A stretch of DNA of 64,000 nucleotides from Bacillota bacterium (GTDB taxonomy: Bacteria; Bacillota_A; Clostridia; Lachnospirales; Lachnospiraceae). A program made the position numbers and the translations under genes. Position 1 is the stretch's first letter, and each line of letters begins with the position of its first letter. The notes under the pieces are model-generated. The model was given only the letters and a program-made list of their open reading frames with translations. It was not told the origin of the DNA and searched no databases. The DNA lies in assembly GCA_023407175.1 (NCBI GenBank), contig JAEYMU010000048.1:7556-71555 (forward strand), written 5' to 3'. This document shows positions 15,887-23,878 of the stretch, one piece after another.

Positions 15887-16080
15887 GATATCCCCTACCT
15901 TTTCACATTTCTTTCACTGAATGGATATACTTCCGACATAAATGTCCGTTATAATAAGCTCATAAAGTTAATCAGCGCCAGCAAGCAACTTTTACATAGA
16001 TTTTTTCATAAATTCTCCCATTTAAAAGCCGACCTTACCAGTTGGCTTTTCCTCTACTCAAAATTATTTTTTCACAAAAA

Positions 16081-16112
16081 AACTACCAACTGAATATTGA
16101 TAGTTGGTAGTC
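16081..16112 (-). terminator. Terminator of RES gene
   Basis: Arms CTACCAACT/AGTTGGTAG; on the minus strand they are followed by TTTTTTT. It lies 7 nt beyond the RES stop codon. Confidence 0.7.
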
Positions 16113-16118
16113 CCCTTA

Positions 16119-17003
16119 TTACATTCGATTAAAGTTATTTAGTTGCCTCTTAGTTTTATCTTTATTATCTGAAATAATTAATTTGTTTGGATCAGCATAT
16201 GTTTCCGTAATTGGCATTACCTGATCTTCATTAAAATCTATAAAACAGTATTTTGGGGTATATAATCTGACTATCTTACTATCTAACATTTCAAAGCCAT
16301 TTCTTTCTGCACCTTTAAACAATACATAATTACAGTGTCCTGTAAGGGAGCTTTTGAATACTATTCCATCATATCCATTTTCTTTAATCATTTCTGAAAA
16401 ATATTGAGTTACCGAATAATCCTTTTCATTTGATACTGCCGCTCTAAACTCTCTCTTAATGTAAGATATCACCGAGTCTATAGAAATATTATTTTTTTCT
16501 ACATCCCCCCAAAATTGGCTATCAAGGCGATTGCCGCCACTATATAAATCAATCATCTTTAATTCTTGTTTATTCATAAATTTTGCTACAGAGATTAGTT
16601 GCCCCAAATCTGGCTTAACTTCACAACATGCTGTATATTCATCATCAGCTAAATATAACACTGATATATTTTCTTTATTGCATCTTGAAGCTTTAGCAAT
16701 TCCGTTTGGAGGTTCAATAGAGTTATAATAATCACATCCTTTAAATCTATCATTTATATCGACATTAATCCCAAGTTGTTTATGATTGCATATATCATCT
16801 TCTCCTAGCGGACGTGCTCGGTAAAATAAATTTCCTTTAGATACTATTTTAGTATAATTTCCGTCAAATTTTAAAATGAACCTTCGAAAAATATCATTTA
16901 TTACGTTGCCCTCTTGACAATCTCCTGATATTACCGCTTTACGGAATTGTTTATACCATATATCAGCATTTAGGTATATTACTGTCGGTTTATTCATTTC
17001 CAC
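16119..17003 (-). CDS. RES-domain protein (putative NAD-degrading toxin), orphan
   Basis: 294 aa. RES signatures are visible: FYRARPLGED (R), an FKGCDYYNSIEPPNGIAKASRCN block (usual pattern G..P....GR.s..G), then SVLYLADDEYTACCEVKPDLG with the conserved E, and a terminal NYVLFKG. RES toxins degrade NAD+ and are normally paired with an Xre antitoxin. Here no adjacent antitoxin gene is seen on either side, and the protein is longer than typical RES toxins (about 150-220 aa). The GTG start is 7 nt after AGGAGG. It lies in the cargo region of element 2. Confidence 0.75.
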   Translation of the reverse strand: MEMNKPTVIYLNADIWYKQFRKAVISGDCQEGNVINDIFRRFILKFDGNYTKIVSKGNLFYRARPLGEDDICNHKQLGINVDINDRFKGCDYYNSIEPPNGIAKASRCNKENISVLYLADDEYTACCEVKPDLGQLISVAKFMNKQELKMIDLYSGGNRLDSQFWGDVEKNNISIDSVISYIKREFRAAVSNEKDYSVTQYFSEMIKENGYDGIVFKSSLTGHCNYVLFKGAERNGFEMLDSKIVRLYTPKYCFIDFNEDQVMPITETYADPNKLIISDNKDKTKRQLNNFNRM

Positions 17004-17107
17004 AATTATACCTCCTAAAATATGTTATATAAACATTCTAAATCATTGAGAGCCAACTATCAATATACAATTGTCAATGTTCGTCATTTTTTATTCGCGT
17101 ACTCAAA

Positions 17108-18394
17108 TTACTGCATTCTTTCTTCCAAGTCTGCAATCATTAGTAAAATTAATGGTATAAACTCCTCATATCTAAGGCCATAATCATAGTCAATAATCTC
17201 GCTTGCAGTATCATCGTCCGGCAGCTCTTTGTCGTCTTTATCGATCAGCTTCTTCGCATACACAGGAGATTTTATAAGCCCTGCAAACTCCATATCGGTA
17301 ATTCCACATGCCGCCATGGCCTCCTCTACTTCCTGGGCAATAAAACCTATATGAGTACGCCCAGAAGTCCCCTCCTTCATAGTAAATGATTTGGGTACAA
17401 GCATTTTTGCAAACTTCAAATATCTGTCATCCATAACAGAAATGTTATCCTTCTTACGCTGATCGGAGGTCTGGATTGTAGCATTAAGCGCATATATGCC
17501 AGCCCATGGATTACCACTTGATCCTACATACATCGTATTTGACTCTGGGATAAAGTTTTTATTCACAGACATATGGGCCTCCGCAGTCATATTTGAATTG
17601 TTAATTGAATATGCGACTTGTGATAAGGATGCCATATTAGCATTACTTGCATTCGCGACCGCCTGCTGATTGATATTTCCGGCATGTATTACTGAATATC
17701 CATTGATATTCACAAAGACATAATCACCATTCATCAAGAAATTGATACCTTTGTTAATATATTTAAGACCTGTTTCTTTAAGAATTTCTTCATATAGCAG
17801 TTTAGTTCCGCAGGCATCAAATGAATACAACAGGATTTCTCCCCCGATTCCCTCTGAATAGTTTAATCTATAGGCATCAAGAATATCTTCTACAATATTA
17901 TGAAACCCTGTGCGCTTATATCTTGCTTCGTTATACTCCATGATTTTATCAAAAAAGAAGACATTCTCGTGTCCATCAGTTACAACATTAATCCCTTCCA
18001 GTGGAGCATCTACTCTCTTAATTTCGTAATTATTATAACCTTGCTTCATCCCTATGATGACTGTGTGTCCATTTTCGATCATTAATATAGCAACTCCAAC
18101 CTCTGAATGTCCATTTGTGTTGCCTGGATCGGGGTATTCGTTTTTTAAATACCCCTGCAAATCTACAATATTAATATGACCCTCGTCATTTATGAACTCG
18201 GACATCTTTTTCCGCACACAATCCCTGAAGGGATCCTTCCCAGCAAAAAACACAACATCTTTTCCCATACAGAAGGTCTTTTGAATTTTTGAATTCCTGA
18301 CCCTAAATAAAACATTATTGGCAAAACAGCTTAAGGCCGTGTCAACTGCGTATATGAATTTATCTTTTTCCTGAATTATTGAAATACTACTCAT
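17108..18394 (-). CDS. Peptidase S74 (intramolecular chaperone) protein with Ntn-like N-terminus
   Basis: 428 aa. The C-terminal 130 residues are a peptidase S74 domain. TSDQRKKDNI carries the Ser-Asp-x-Arg-x-Lys catalytic pattern, followed by FIAQEVEEAM and YEEFIPLILLMIADLE, as in phage tail-spike self-cleaving chaperones. The middle (MTAEAHMSVNKNF..NTMYVGSSGNPWAGIYALNATIQ) is typical tail-fibre sequence before the cleavage site. The first 200 residues are unusual and resemble an Ntn/proteasome-like fold (IIQEKDKFIYAVDTALSC, DVVFFAGKDPF); that match is tentative. No tail genes are nearby. Confidence 0.75.
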   Translation of the reverse strand: MSSISIIQEKDKFIYAVDTALSCFANNVLFRVRNSKIQKTFCMGKDVVFFAGKDPFRDCVRKKMSEFINDEGHINIVDLQGYLKNEYPDPGNTNGHSEVGVAILMIENGHTVIIGMKQGYNNYEIKRVDAPLEGINVVTDGHENVFFFDKIMEYNEARYKRTGFHNIVEDILDAYRLNYSEGIGGEILLYSFDACGTKLLYEEILKETGLKYINKGINFLMNGDYVFVNINGYSVIHAGNINQQAVANASNANMASLSQVAYSINNSNMTAEAHMSVNKNFIPESNTMYVGSSGNPWAGIYALNATIQTSDQRKKDNISVMDDRYLKFAKMLVPKSFTMKEGTSGRTHIGFIAQEVEEAMAACGITDMEFAGLIKSPVYAKKLIDKDDKELPDDDTASEIIDYDYGLRYEEFIPLILLMIADLEERMQ

Positions 18395-18690
18395 ATTATC
18401 GCTCCTATCTTTTAATTGAATTTATACTGGTTTATTCCATTGATTTTGTTTAAAAATGGTGCAAAAACGCGCTATTTTATAGTGTTTTTCATAATATTTT
18501 TATATAAAATATAATAAAATAGCTATAATCTTAATCCTTATGAAAGCACATAAATAAAGTAATTCAGGCTCTTTCAACTTTTATTTATATAACTTTGTGC
18601 AATAAAATCACTTCGAAAAGCTATTCAAGGAATATTTTATGCGTGAATATGGACACGTGGTATCCGAGAGCTTCATATTTTGATATCGGC
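18395..18690. other. AT-rich gap, 296 nt
   Basis: No gene is seen. It is very AT-rich on the side of the S74 gene start and probably contains that gene's promoter. The AGGAGCGATAAT motif directly before 18394 is the ribosome binding site. Confidence 0.3.
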
Positions 18691-19308
18691 CTACCCCGGG
18701 GGTACACCTGCACCACTTGTTGATGGGATCTGCATATCCACGCCTTTATCCCAAAATATACGATTACAATAGTTCTGCATATCGCTTAGATCAAAGATAT
18801 ATAGGCAGGAATTTGTCCATGTTAATACGCTTTTTATTGTTTTTGTATTCCAGTGTTTATTGAATGCCAAAGACTGATGCCTCATATTTTCGAGAGCCTG
18901 CAGCACATTCAAATCTTTAACCCACCAACTTTCTTTTCTATGTGCCGGTTTTTGATAATAGACATAGTTAAATGGGCCCTTTTTAAGCTCTATTCCATGT
19001 CTCTCTGCAAACCGTCCCATCATATAAGCAATATACTTATATCCACCCCTAGGGCAATTCTGAACAGTTCTATAAATATTATAGGGATAGCAACACCGAC
19101 ATAAATATTCTTCATTGGAGTAATAGAGTTTTGTTCGCCTGCATCCGCAATTGGGGCAAATCAGAAAGTATTTGAAACCGTATCCCGTCCTTTGCTTAGC
19201 AAATCTTAGTCTACTTTGTACAGTTCCATCCGTGACGATATCCGAATAATCAACTCCAGTTGCTATTACCTCTTTAAAGGAGTCTATATCAATATAATAG
19301 TTCATCAA
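18691..19308 (-). CDS. Zinc-finger protein of mobile elements, function unknown
   Basis: 205 aa. A four-Cys zinc site is visible: FLICPNCGCRRTKLYYSNEEYLCRCCYPYNIY at about 48-80. The rest is aromatic and basic (KESWWVKDLNVLQALENMRHQS), ending in a low-complexity STSGAGVPPG tail. Similar CPxCG..R..KLY..C..C proteins are common in Firmicute integrative elements. It may bind nucleic acid. Located between the S74 gene and the replication module, on the same strand. Confidence 0.55.
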   Translation of the reverse strand: MMNYYIDIDSFKEVIATGVDYSDIVTDGTVQSRLRFAKQRTGYGFKYFLICPNCGCRRTKLYYSNEEYLCRCCYPYNIYRTVQNCPRGGYKYIAYMMGRFAERHGIELKKGPFNYVYYQKPAHRKESWWVKDLNVLQALENMRHQSLAFNKHWNTKTIKSVLTWTNSCLYIFDLSDMQNYCNRIFWDKGVDMQIPSTSGAGVPPG

Positions 19309-19748
19309 CGCTCACCTCGGTTTTGTTTTGGAAAAATACTAAATACTAAACACAATACAACGGAGTTTTCCGTTCTATAATCGTCCAAATTCCTATAAAC
19401 AGGGCTTTCACGAATGCAACGCGTTGCATACATAACGTTCCGAACGTTGCATACAATTAAGCGAACGTTTCACTCAAATAATTTTACATCAACGATACAT
19501 AACCTCCACTACACCCCCTTATGTGAGATTTTAGGATTTATGATTTGTCTAGCCCCTAGCCGAGTTACAAGCCAAAAATCAAAATGCATTTTATTTTGAC
19601 CTGGGGTATACGATGTATAAAATAAAAGCGCAGGAATAACCGGCTTTAAACCAATCATTCCCGCGCCATTTTTCAGGCTTCCATCCTTTGGGATAGGGTA
19701 CTCTCTCGCTCATTCTGTTATACACTATGTATCATAAATATATTATTG
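19309..19748. promoter_or_regulatory. Dyad-symmetry cluster in a 440-nt gap
   Basis: A perfect 16-bp palindrome (ATGCAACGCGTTGCAT, 19413-19428) is followed by AACGTTC-C-GAACGTT (19433-19447) and a further GCGAACGTTT. GTTGCATACA occurs twice (19423 and 19445). This looks like protein-binding dyads, such as an operator or a replication/transfer site. A terminator-like hairpin with GCGC/GCGC ends lies at about 19627-19664. Confidence 0.45.
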
Positions 19749-19895
19749 CTATTGCCTTACTGTAATATCAGCGACTTTAAACTCTCCTATAGCTTTTTTG
19801 CGCCGCTTTATGTGGTGTGTGATCGGGCTTAGCAATTTAATCACATTCTGCAGCTCCTGTTCCTCTGAATATGATACTGTGATTTTAACTGACAT
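19749..19895 (-). CDS. Small basic protein, 48 aa
   Basis: MSVKITVSYSEEQELQNVIKLLSPITHHIKRRKKAIGEFKVADITVRQ. AGGAGGGATG precedes the ATG, 9 nt after the upstream gene. Short 'VSYE.E.EL..V...L' peptides recur in clostridial phage replication operons; role unknown. Confidence 0.55.
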   Translation of the reverse strand: MSVKITVSYSEEQELQNVIKLLSPITHHIKRRKKAIGEFKVADITVRQ

Positions 19896-19904
19896 CCATC
19901 CCTC

Positions 19905-20219
19905 CTAATAACAATCAGATATGTAAATGTTACCATCACCACTAAGAGATAGATCAATACATGAGTTACCGGCATCCGGAATATCTTTTTTGAAGGAAAT
20001 AAGAGTTCCCTTTTTATTATATTCATTCGTTGTATCAAGAACTGATTCCACTGTATAGCCGGCTAACTGTTTTAATTCATATCTGCCCCGTAGTAAATGC
20101 AGATCAAGGCTCACTTCATCGTCTATAACATTATCATTGATAATCTCTTTCAGTTCTTCCGTTAAGTAACCTCCCTCCTTTAAATAATCCGTTACCATAA
20201 TTGCTTCTTCTCTTAACAT
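19905..20219 (-). CDS. Hypothetical protein of the replication operon, 104 aa
   Basis: Acidic protein (MLREEAIMVTDYLKEGGYLTEELKEIINDNVIDDEVSLDLHLL continuing to GNIYISDCY). Its ATG overlaps the end of the preceding gene by 7 nt, indicating translational coupling. No family recognised. It is part of the chain of small genes downstream of the DnaC-like loader. Confidence 0.5.
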   Translation of the reverse strand: MLREEAIMVTDYLKEGGYLTEELKEIINDNVIDDEVSLDLHLLRGRYELKQLAGYTVESVLDTTNEYNKKGTLISFKKDIPDAGNSCIDLSLSGDGNIYISDCY

Positions 20220-20455
20220 GCTTCTTCCTCACTTTCGTTTTTATTTAATATTAATCTCATGGCATCATTGAAGCCCTGCAGATAGCATAATTCTTCTGCC
20301 ATAGCTTCCATCTGATCTGATATATCAAAAGCTAATTTATCGTTGCTGCTCTTTTTAGCTTCACAATATTTACTCTGCAATTTCATATATTTCGAATTTT
20401 GTACCAATGCCTTTTCCGTTCTTGCGTATACATACTGCATAAAATCCTTATTCAT
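20213..20455 (-). CDS. Hypothetical helical protein, 80 aa
   Basis: MNKDFMQYVYARTEKALVQNSKYMKLQ continuing to AMRLILNKNESEEEAC. Almost entirely helical. The ATG is 7 nt after GGGAGG, inside the end of the preceding gene (8-nt overlap). No function can be assigned. Confidence 0.5.
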   Translation of the reverse strand: MNKDFMQYVYARTEKALVQNSKYMKLQSKYCEAKKSSNDKLAFDISDQMEAMAEELCYLQGFNDAMRLILNKNESEEEAC

Positions 20456-20735
20456 TGCCTGTCCCTCCCTTTCCCAATGCTTCAATAACTTCAGATAATT
20501 TTGCTCTTGCATCTTCGATATTAGTTGAAAACTTTACTGTGTAATCCATTGCAATTCCTATAAAGCTTAGAATCTTCCTCGCTTCGAATAGAATCATGGA
20601 TGCCTCTTGTTGTGTAGGCTGACTGCCGTTAAAATCATATTCATTTATTAATGCACTCAAAACCGTTAAATTTTTCTCTGCACTCACGGCTGCTTCCAAC
20701 AAAAAACCATCTATGATATACACACTATCCTTCAT
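20448..20735 (-). CDS. Hypothetical helical protein, 95 aa
   Basis: MKDSVYIIDGFLLEAAVSAEKNLTVLSALINEYDF continuing to EVIEALGKGGTGNE. AAAAGGAGAAAAATT precedes the ATG. A TATATAGTATAG stretch upstream (about 20780-20795, minus strand) may be a promoter -10 region, so the small genes 20735-19749 may have their own transcript. Confidence 0.5.
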   Translation of the reverse strand: MKDSVYIIDGFLLEAAVSAEKNLTVLSALINEYDFNGSQPTQQEASMILFEARKILSFIGIAMDYTVKFSTNIEDARAKLSEVIEALGKGGTGNE

Positions 20736-20861
20736 ATAATTTTTCTCCTTTTCTCTTGCACCGGAGAATGTCTTGTGCTATACTATATATAACAATTCCG
20801 GCATAATCAGGTTGACGGGTTGCGTGCTATTGGTAAGGTGGCTCTTATTCAATAGCTTTTT

Positions 20862-21659
20862 TCATATAATTTCTTTGATAAATTCTGCATTCTCCTCCTT
20901 TGTTTTCAAATCCCGAATTGATACTTCCGGCATAACTAACGGAATTGACATTGCAGCTATTCTGCTTCGGGTCCTTTCATCAATCTTCAATTCATCCGCT
21001 GCCATGTTGCTTGTAAAGACTGTAACAAGCTGTTTTGTCATTCTGAAATTAATCAAGCGATATAGCACCGTATCAACCCATTCACGATTCATCTGTACTC
21101 CGATATCATCGAGCACCAGCAGCCGCGTACGGAATATGGTGTCAACTTCATCGTTACAATCTTCAAACTTAAAACCCTTTTTTGTTAGCTCAATAAAATC
21201 CAATGCTGTAATGAACTTGGCATTTATTGGCTTTGTATCAATCAACTCATTTACCAGGCAGGCAGCAAGCATTGTCTTTCCGGATCCCTTCCGTTTCGAA
21301 AAAATATACAATCCTTTGCCTTTAGCTTCAAATTTCTCGAAATTAATGATAAAGGCATTTGCAATTTTCTTTTGAGCTTCCACATCACAATCATATTTGT
21401 TCCAGATAAAATCCTTTGGTTTCATTCCGATAAACTCGAATGGTATCATGGCGCGGACCTTTCTAAAATCACCATCAGTACGGCCTGCTTCCTGAACATA
21501 TAAGGCTTCCCCATAATTCTCAATGTCGTATGTATTCCAGATATAATCTGCTCCACTGCAGGATACCTTTTCGGATTTTAAAAGCTTTCTATTGATCGGC
21601 TTTGAATTGTTTGTAATAGTCTGATCTGTAGTAACCCTCGGTGTCATTGTTCTCGCCAT
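20862..21659 (-). CDS. DnaC/IstB-like ATPase, replicative helicase loader
   Basis: 265 aa from the ATG at 21659; a longer frame exists upstream within the rep gene. Walker A SKRKGSGKTMLAACLV at about 135 and Walker B RLLVLDDIG at about 195 are clear. They are followed by a sensor region (TVFTSNMAADEL) and an arginine-finger-like RTRSRIAAM. Such proteins load the DnaB/DnaC-type helicase at the origin. It overlaps the 3' end of the initiator gene by 71 nt and is transcribed with it. This indicates that element 2 replicates autonomously after excision. Confidence 0.85.
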   Translation of the reverse strand: MARTMTPRVTTDQTITNNSKPINRKLLKSEKVSCSGADYIWNTYDIENYGEALYVQEAGRTDGDFRKVRAMIPFEFIGMKPKDFIWNKYDCDVEAQKKIANAFIINFEKFEAKGKGLYIFSKRKGSGKTMLAACLVNELIDTKPINAKFITALDFIELTKKGFKFEDCNDEVDTIFRTRLLVLDDIGVQMNREWVDTVLYRLINFRMTKQLVTVFTSNMAADELKIDERTRSRIAAMSIPLVMPEVSIRDLKTKEENAEFIKEII

Positions 21660-22317
21660 AGGCTTTATTCCCTCCTTTCTTATCCGTTCCGACATCTTCT
21701 TTTTTTACTGCGTCAATAACCCATTTTCGAATACATAGATTATGATTTTTAGCTTTATACCCTTTCATTTCGATATACTCATCCAGCTTAACGATGCACT
21801 TATCAAACAAATCTTGTCCATATTCAGATACCAGGCGTTCTTTTTCTTCATCCGCCAACAACACGTGCTTATAATCACCATATTTATGCTTTTGTGGGTG
21901 CAGGGTATATCTTTTACTGTTTCTTTTAATACTGTTACTTTTAATACTGTTTCTTTTAGTGGTCGTGTTTTCCGTAGTCGGAAAACCGGTATCCTCAAAT
22001 TCCGCCGTCGGAAATTCCGTAGTCGGAAAACCAGGAAACGGATTAATAACATATGTGTTTTTAGCAAATTTTGTTCCATTCATTTCCTGCTGCTTAACAA
22101 CAATACCTTGGTTAACTAATAAATTCATATGTTTATAAAATCTTTCTTTGCTCATTAGTAATTCATCCATCATTAATGATGTTCCTGGATAACATTTTTC
22201 ATAATTCCCGGCAAAACTTGCAAGATAGGCATAGATAGCTTTCGCTTCTGGAGTGAGTAATTTATCCCTCATTACATTTTGATATACATAACCAAAACCC
22301 TTCTTTTCATATTGCAT
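21589..22317 (-). CDS. HTH replication initiator with internal repeats
   Basis: 242 aa. The N-terminal winged-helix (about 1-95) reads FGYVYQNVMRDKLLTPEAKAIYAYLASFAG, then YPGTSLMMDELLMSKERFYKHMNLLVNQGIVVKQQ, as in phage replisome organisers/DnaD-like initiators. A repetitive linker at about 97-135 contains FPTTE-type units, then NSIKSNSIKRNSK. A C-terminal DnaD-like helical part (LVSEYGQDLFDKCIVKLDEYIEMKG) follows. The linker DNA forms palindromic iterons, suggesting that the origin lies inside this gene. It is upstream of the DnaC-like loader. Confidence 0.75.
   Translation of the reverse strand: MQYEKKGFGYVYQNVMRDKLLTPEAKAIYAYLASFAGNYEKCYPGTSLMMDELLMSKERFYKHMNLLVNQGIVVKQQEMNGTKFAKNTYVINPFPGFPTTEFPTAEFEDTGFPTTENTTTKRNSIKSNSIKRNSKRYTLHPQKHKYGDYKHVLLADEEKERLVSEYGQDLFDKCIVKLDEYIEMKGYKAKNHNLCIRKWVIDAVKKEDVGTDKKGGNKAYGENNDTEGYYRSDYYKQFKADQ
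21970..22028. repeat. Palindromic iterons inside the initiator gene (candidate origin)
   Basis: Three copies of TTCCGnnGTCGGAA at 21970-21983, 22000-22013 and 22015-22028, each an inverted repeat TTCCG/CGGAA. Adjacent 12-bp direct repeats (TTTTAATACTGT-like) occupy about 21915-21957. Origins within initiator genes are common in phages and their satellites. Confidence 0.6.
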
Positions 22318-22329
22318 TCCCTCACCCGC

Positions 22330-22575
22330 TTATTCCGTCACCCTTCTTATTGTTCCGTAGCTGAAAGAGCTTTCATCTTCTTTTACCGGTTCACTGTTCA
22401 GATAATCGATAAACTTATCATAATTGATAAGGTATTTGCACCCAGCTTTTACTACCGGAATTTTCCCTTGCTTAGCCAAGGATCGGATGTACCAAAGAGA
22501 GACGGAACTGTCCGGATCTTCCATATGTATCTGATCATAGATTTGCTGCGCTGTTCGCATTTTTGCTAATGCCAT
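22330..22575 (-). CDS. MerR/excisionase-type HTH protein, 81 aa
   Basis: MALAKMRTAQQIYDQIHMEDPDSSVSLWYIRSLAKQGKIPVVKAGCKYLINYDKFIDYLNSE is a helix-turn-helix with the wing typical of excisionase-family proteins, with an acidic tail. The gene is 12 nt upstream of the initiator gene. It is a good candidate for the Xis or early activator of element 2. CAGGAAGGAGCGTAAAGC precedes the ATG. Confidence 0.65.
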   Translation of the reverse strand: MALAKMRTAQQIYDQIHMEDPDSSVSLWYIRSLAKQGKIPVVKAGCKYLINYDKFIDYLNSEPVKEDESSFSYGTIRRVTE

Positions 22576-22578
22576 GCT

Positions 22579-22641
22579 TTACGCTCCTTCCTGTTGTTCA
22601 AGCTTTAAATCTTCTAATAGCTCTCCTTGTTCGTCAGTCAT
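22579..22641 (-). CDS. 20-codon micro-ORF
   Basis: MTDEQGELLEDLKLEQQEGA with GAAAGGAGTTAATAGT before the ATG. It ends 3 nt before the next ATG, overlapping that gene's ribosome binding site. It may be a coupling leader or a micropeptide. Confidence 0.35.
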   Translation of the reverse strand: MTDEQGELLEDLKLEQQEGA

Positions 22642-22645
22642 ACTA

Positions 22646-22855
22646 TTAACTCCTTTCAATTAATAACTCAGTTACATCAATACCAAGTGCTTTAGCTACG
22701 CTACCTAAAGCCTTAGGTGTTGGGTTCCTTTTGCCTGTATTTTTTAACCAACTATTAATTGTATTGCTAGATATTCCAGAAGCATTTGACAAATCTGCTA
22801 CATTCATGGATTTCCTAGCTAAGGCAATTTTGAACTTATATACTGACAAATCCAT
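22646..22855 (-). CDS. Cro-like XRE regulator of element 2
   Basis: 69 aa. MDLSVYKFKIALARKSMNVADLSNASGISSNTINSWLKNTGKRNPTPKALGSVAKALGIDVTELL is an XRE HTH with little else. It is the first gene of the leftward replication operon and diverges from the repressor gene across a cluster of palindromic operators. AAAAGGAGATGAGTGG precedes the ATG. Confidence 0.75.
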   Translation of the reverse strand: MDLSVYKFKIALARKSMNVADLSNASGISSNTINSWLKNTGKRNPTPKALGSVAKALGIDVTELLIERS

Positions 22856-22871
22856 CCACTCATCTCCTTTT

Positions 22872-22979
22872 TAGTGCTTCGCACTATTTCTAAGTCAATT
22901 ATATAGTGCATCGCACTAATTGTCAAGATGAAATTCACAGAATATTAATGCGCTGCACTAATTTTTTATTGCACTAATT
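22872..22979. promoter_or_regulatory. Divergent switch region of element 2 with palindromic operators
   Basis: Operators TAGTGCnTCGCACTA occur at 22872-22886 and 22904-22918, a weaker one at 22946-22960, and a half-site at 22969-22979. The leftward promoter is consensus: TTGACA at 22926-22921 and TATAAT at 22903-22898 with a 17-nt spacer exactly occupied by operator 2. A rightward promoter (TTGTCA 22920-22925, TATTAA 22943-22948) shares its -35 region with it. Confidence 0.8.
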
Positions 22980-23018
22980 GAAATAGTATGTTTTAATATA
23001 TTCAAAGGAGGTCTTATT

Positions 23019-23717
23019 GTGGGATACGGTACCAGAATTAAAGCTTTATTAAAAGAAAAGAAAATATCGATCAAAGAAGTGTCGAAGCAAACAGGGATAT
23101 CTTTAAATACACTTTATTCAATAACTAAGCGTGACAGTGATAAAGTGGATATTGGAATACTTATTAAAATTGCGTCTTTCTTAGAAATCGATATTACAGA
23201 GTTGGTCGACTCAGATTCAATGCATCATATTGATTATTTAGATGCTATTAACGAATATGATTATAAGCAGAACATGCTAAAGATGAATTTTTCCAATAAT
23301 TTAAATTATCTAATAGGTCATTATAAAATTAATTTGTCAGATTTGGCTCATGCTTTAGATGTTCATATTGATAATTTAACCAAATGGATAAGTGGTGATG
23401 TTCTACCAAATCAAAATGAAAGAAAATTATTGGAACAATATTTTAAGCTTGAAGATAATTCAATGACCGAAAAGGTGATTTTAGGAATATTTTCAGAAAA
23501 ACCCGAAAATGAGACCGTAATAAATGCAGTTAATAATAGTCTTTCATCTGTTCACGCAAATGGGAAAATACCTTCTATATATTTCGATGAAAAGATTGAT
23601 GATAATCCATTAAATAGAGCGCTAAATAAATTGGATAATGGCGATAAAGATCTTTCTGAAGAAGAAATCAAATCAATTGTTTCGTTTTTTAAACATTTCT
23701 CAGACAGATTTAAGTAA
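23019..23717 (+). CDS. XRE repressor of element 2 with two HTH domains
   Basis: 232 aa from a GTG placed 7 nt after AAAGGAGG. HTH 1 at about 4-62 (TRIKALLKEKKISIKEVSKQTGISLNTLYSI, ending IDITELVD). HTH 2 at about 88-145 (NLNYLIGHYKINLSDLAHALDVHIDNLTKWISGD). An acidic C-terminal region follows with no peptidase motif. It probably holds the leftward replication operon silent. It resembles Stl-type master repressors of satellites in position, not demonstrably in sequence. It precedes dinD and int in the same direction. Confidence 0.75.
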   Translation: MGYGTRIKALLKEKKISIKEVSKQTGISLNTLYSITKRDSDKVDIGILIKIASFLEIDITELVDSDSMHHIDYLDAINEYDYKQNMLKMNFSNNLNYLIGHYKINLSDLAHALDVHIDNLTKWISGDVLPNQNERKLLEQYFKLEDNSMTEKVILGIFSEKPENETVINAVNNSLSSVHANGKIPSIYFDEKIDDNPLNRALNKLDNGDKDLSEEEIKSIVSFFKHFSDRFK

Positions 23718-23878
23718 TTAAATAAAACATCTCCCGGTGCTACCAATACCGAACCGCTACACATTGACAATCTATTATGCTTTTATCAAGGCAGTCGGCG
23801 TGGCGGTCATGCCATCCGTTTCTAACCTTACCAAGAAACCAATGAATATATATTTATAAACCAAAGAAGGAGGAGCAC

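Noticed and set aside
19399..19599. 61-codon frame through the dyad cluster
   Set aside because: It crosses perfect palindromes and has no ribosome binding site; the DNA symmetry is the more likely signal.
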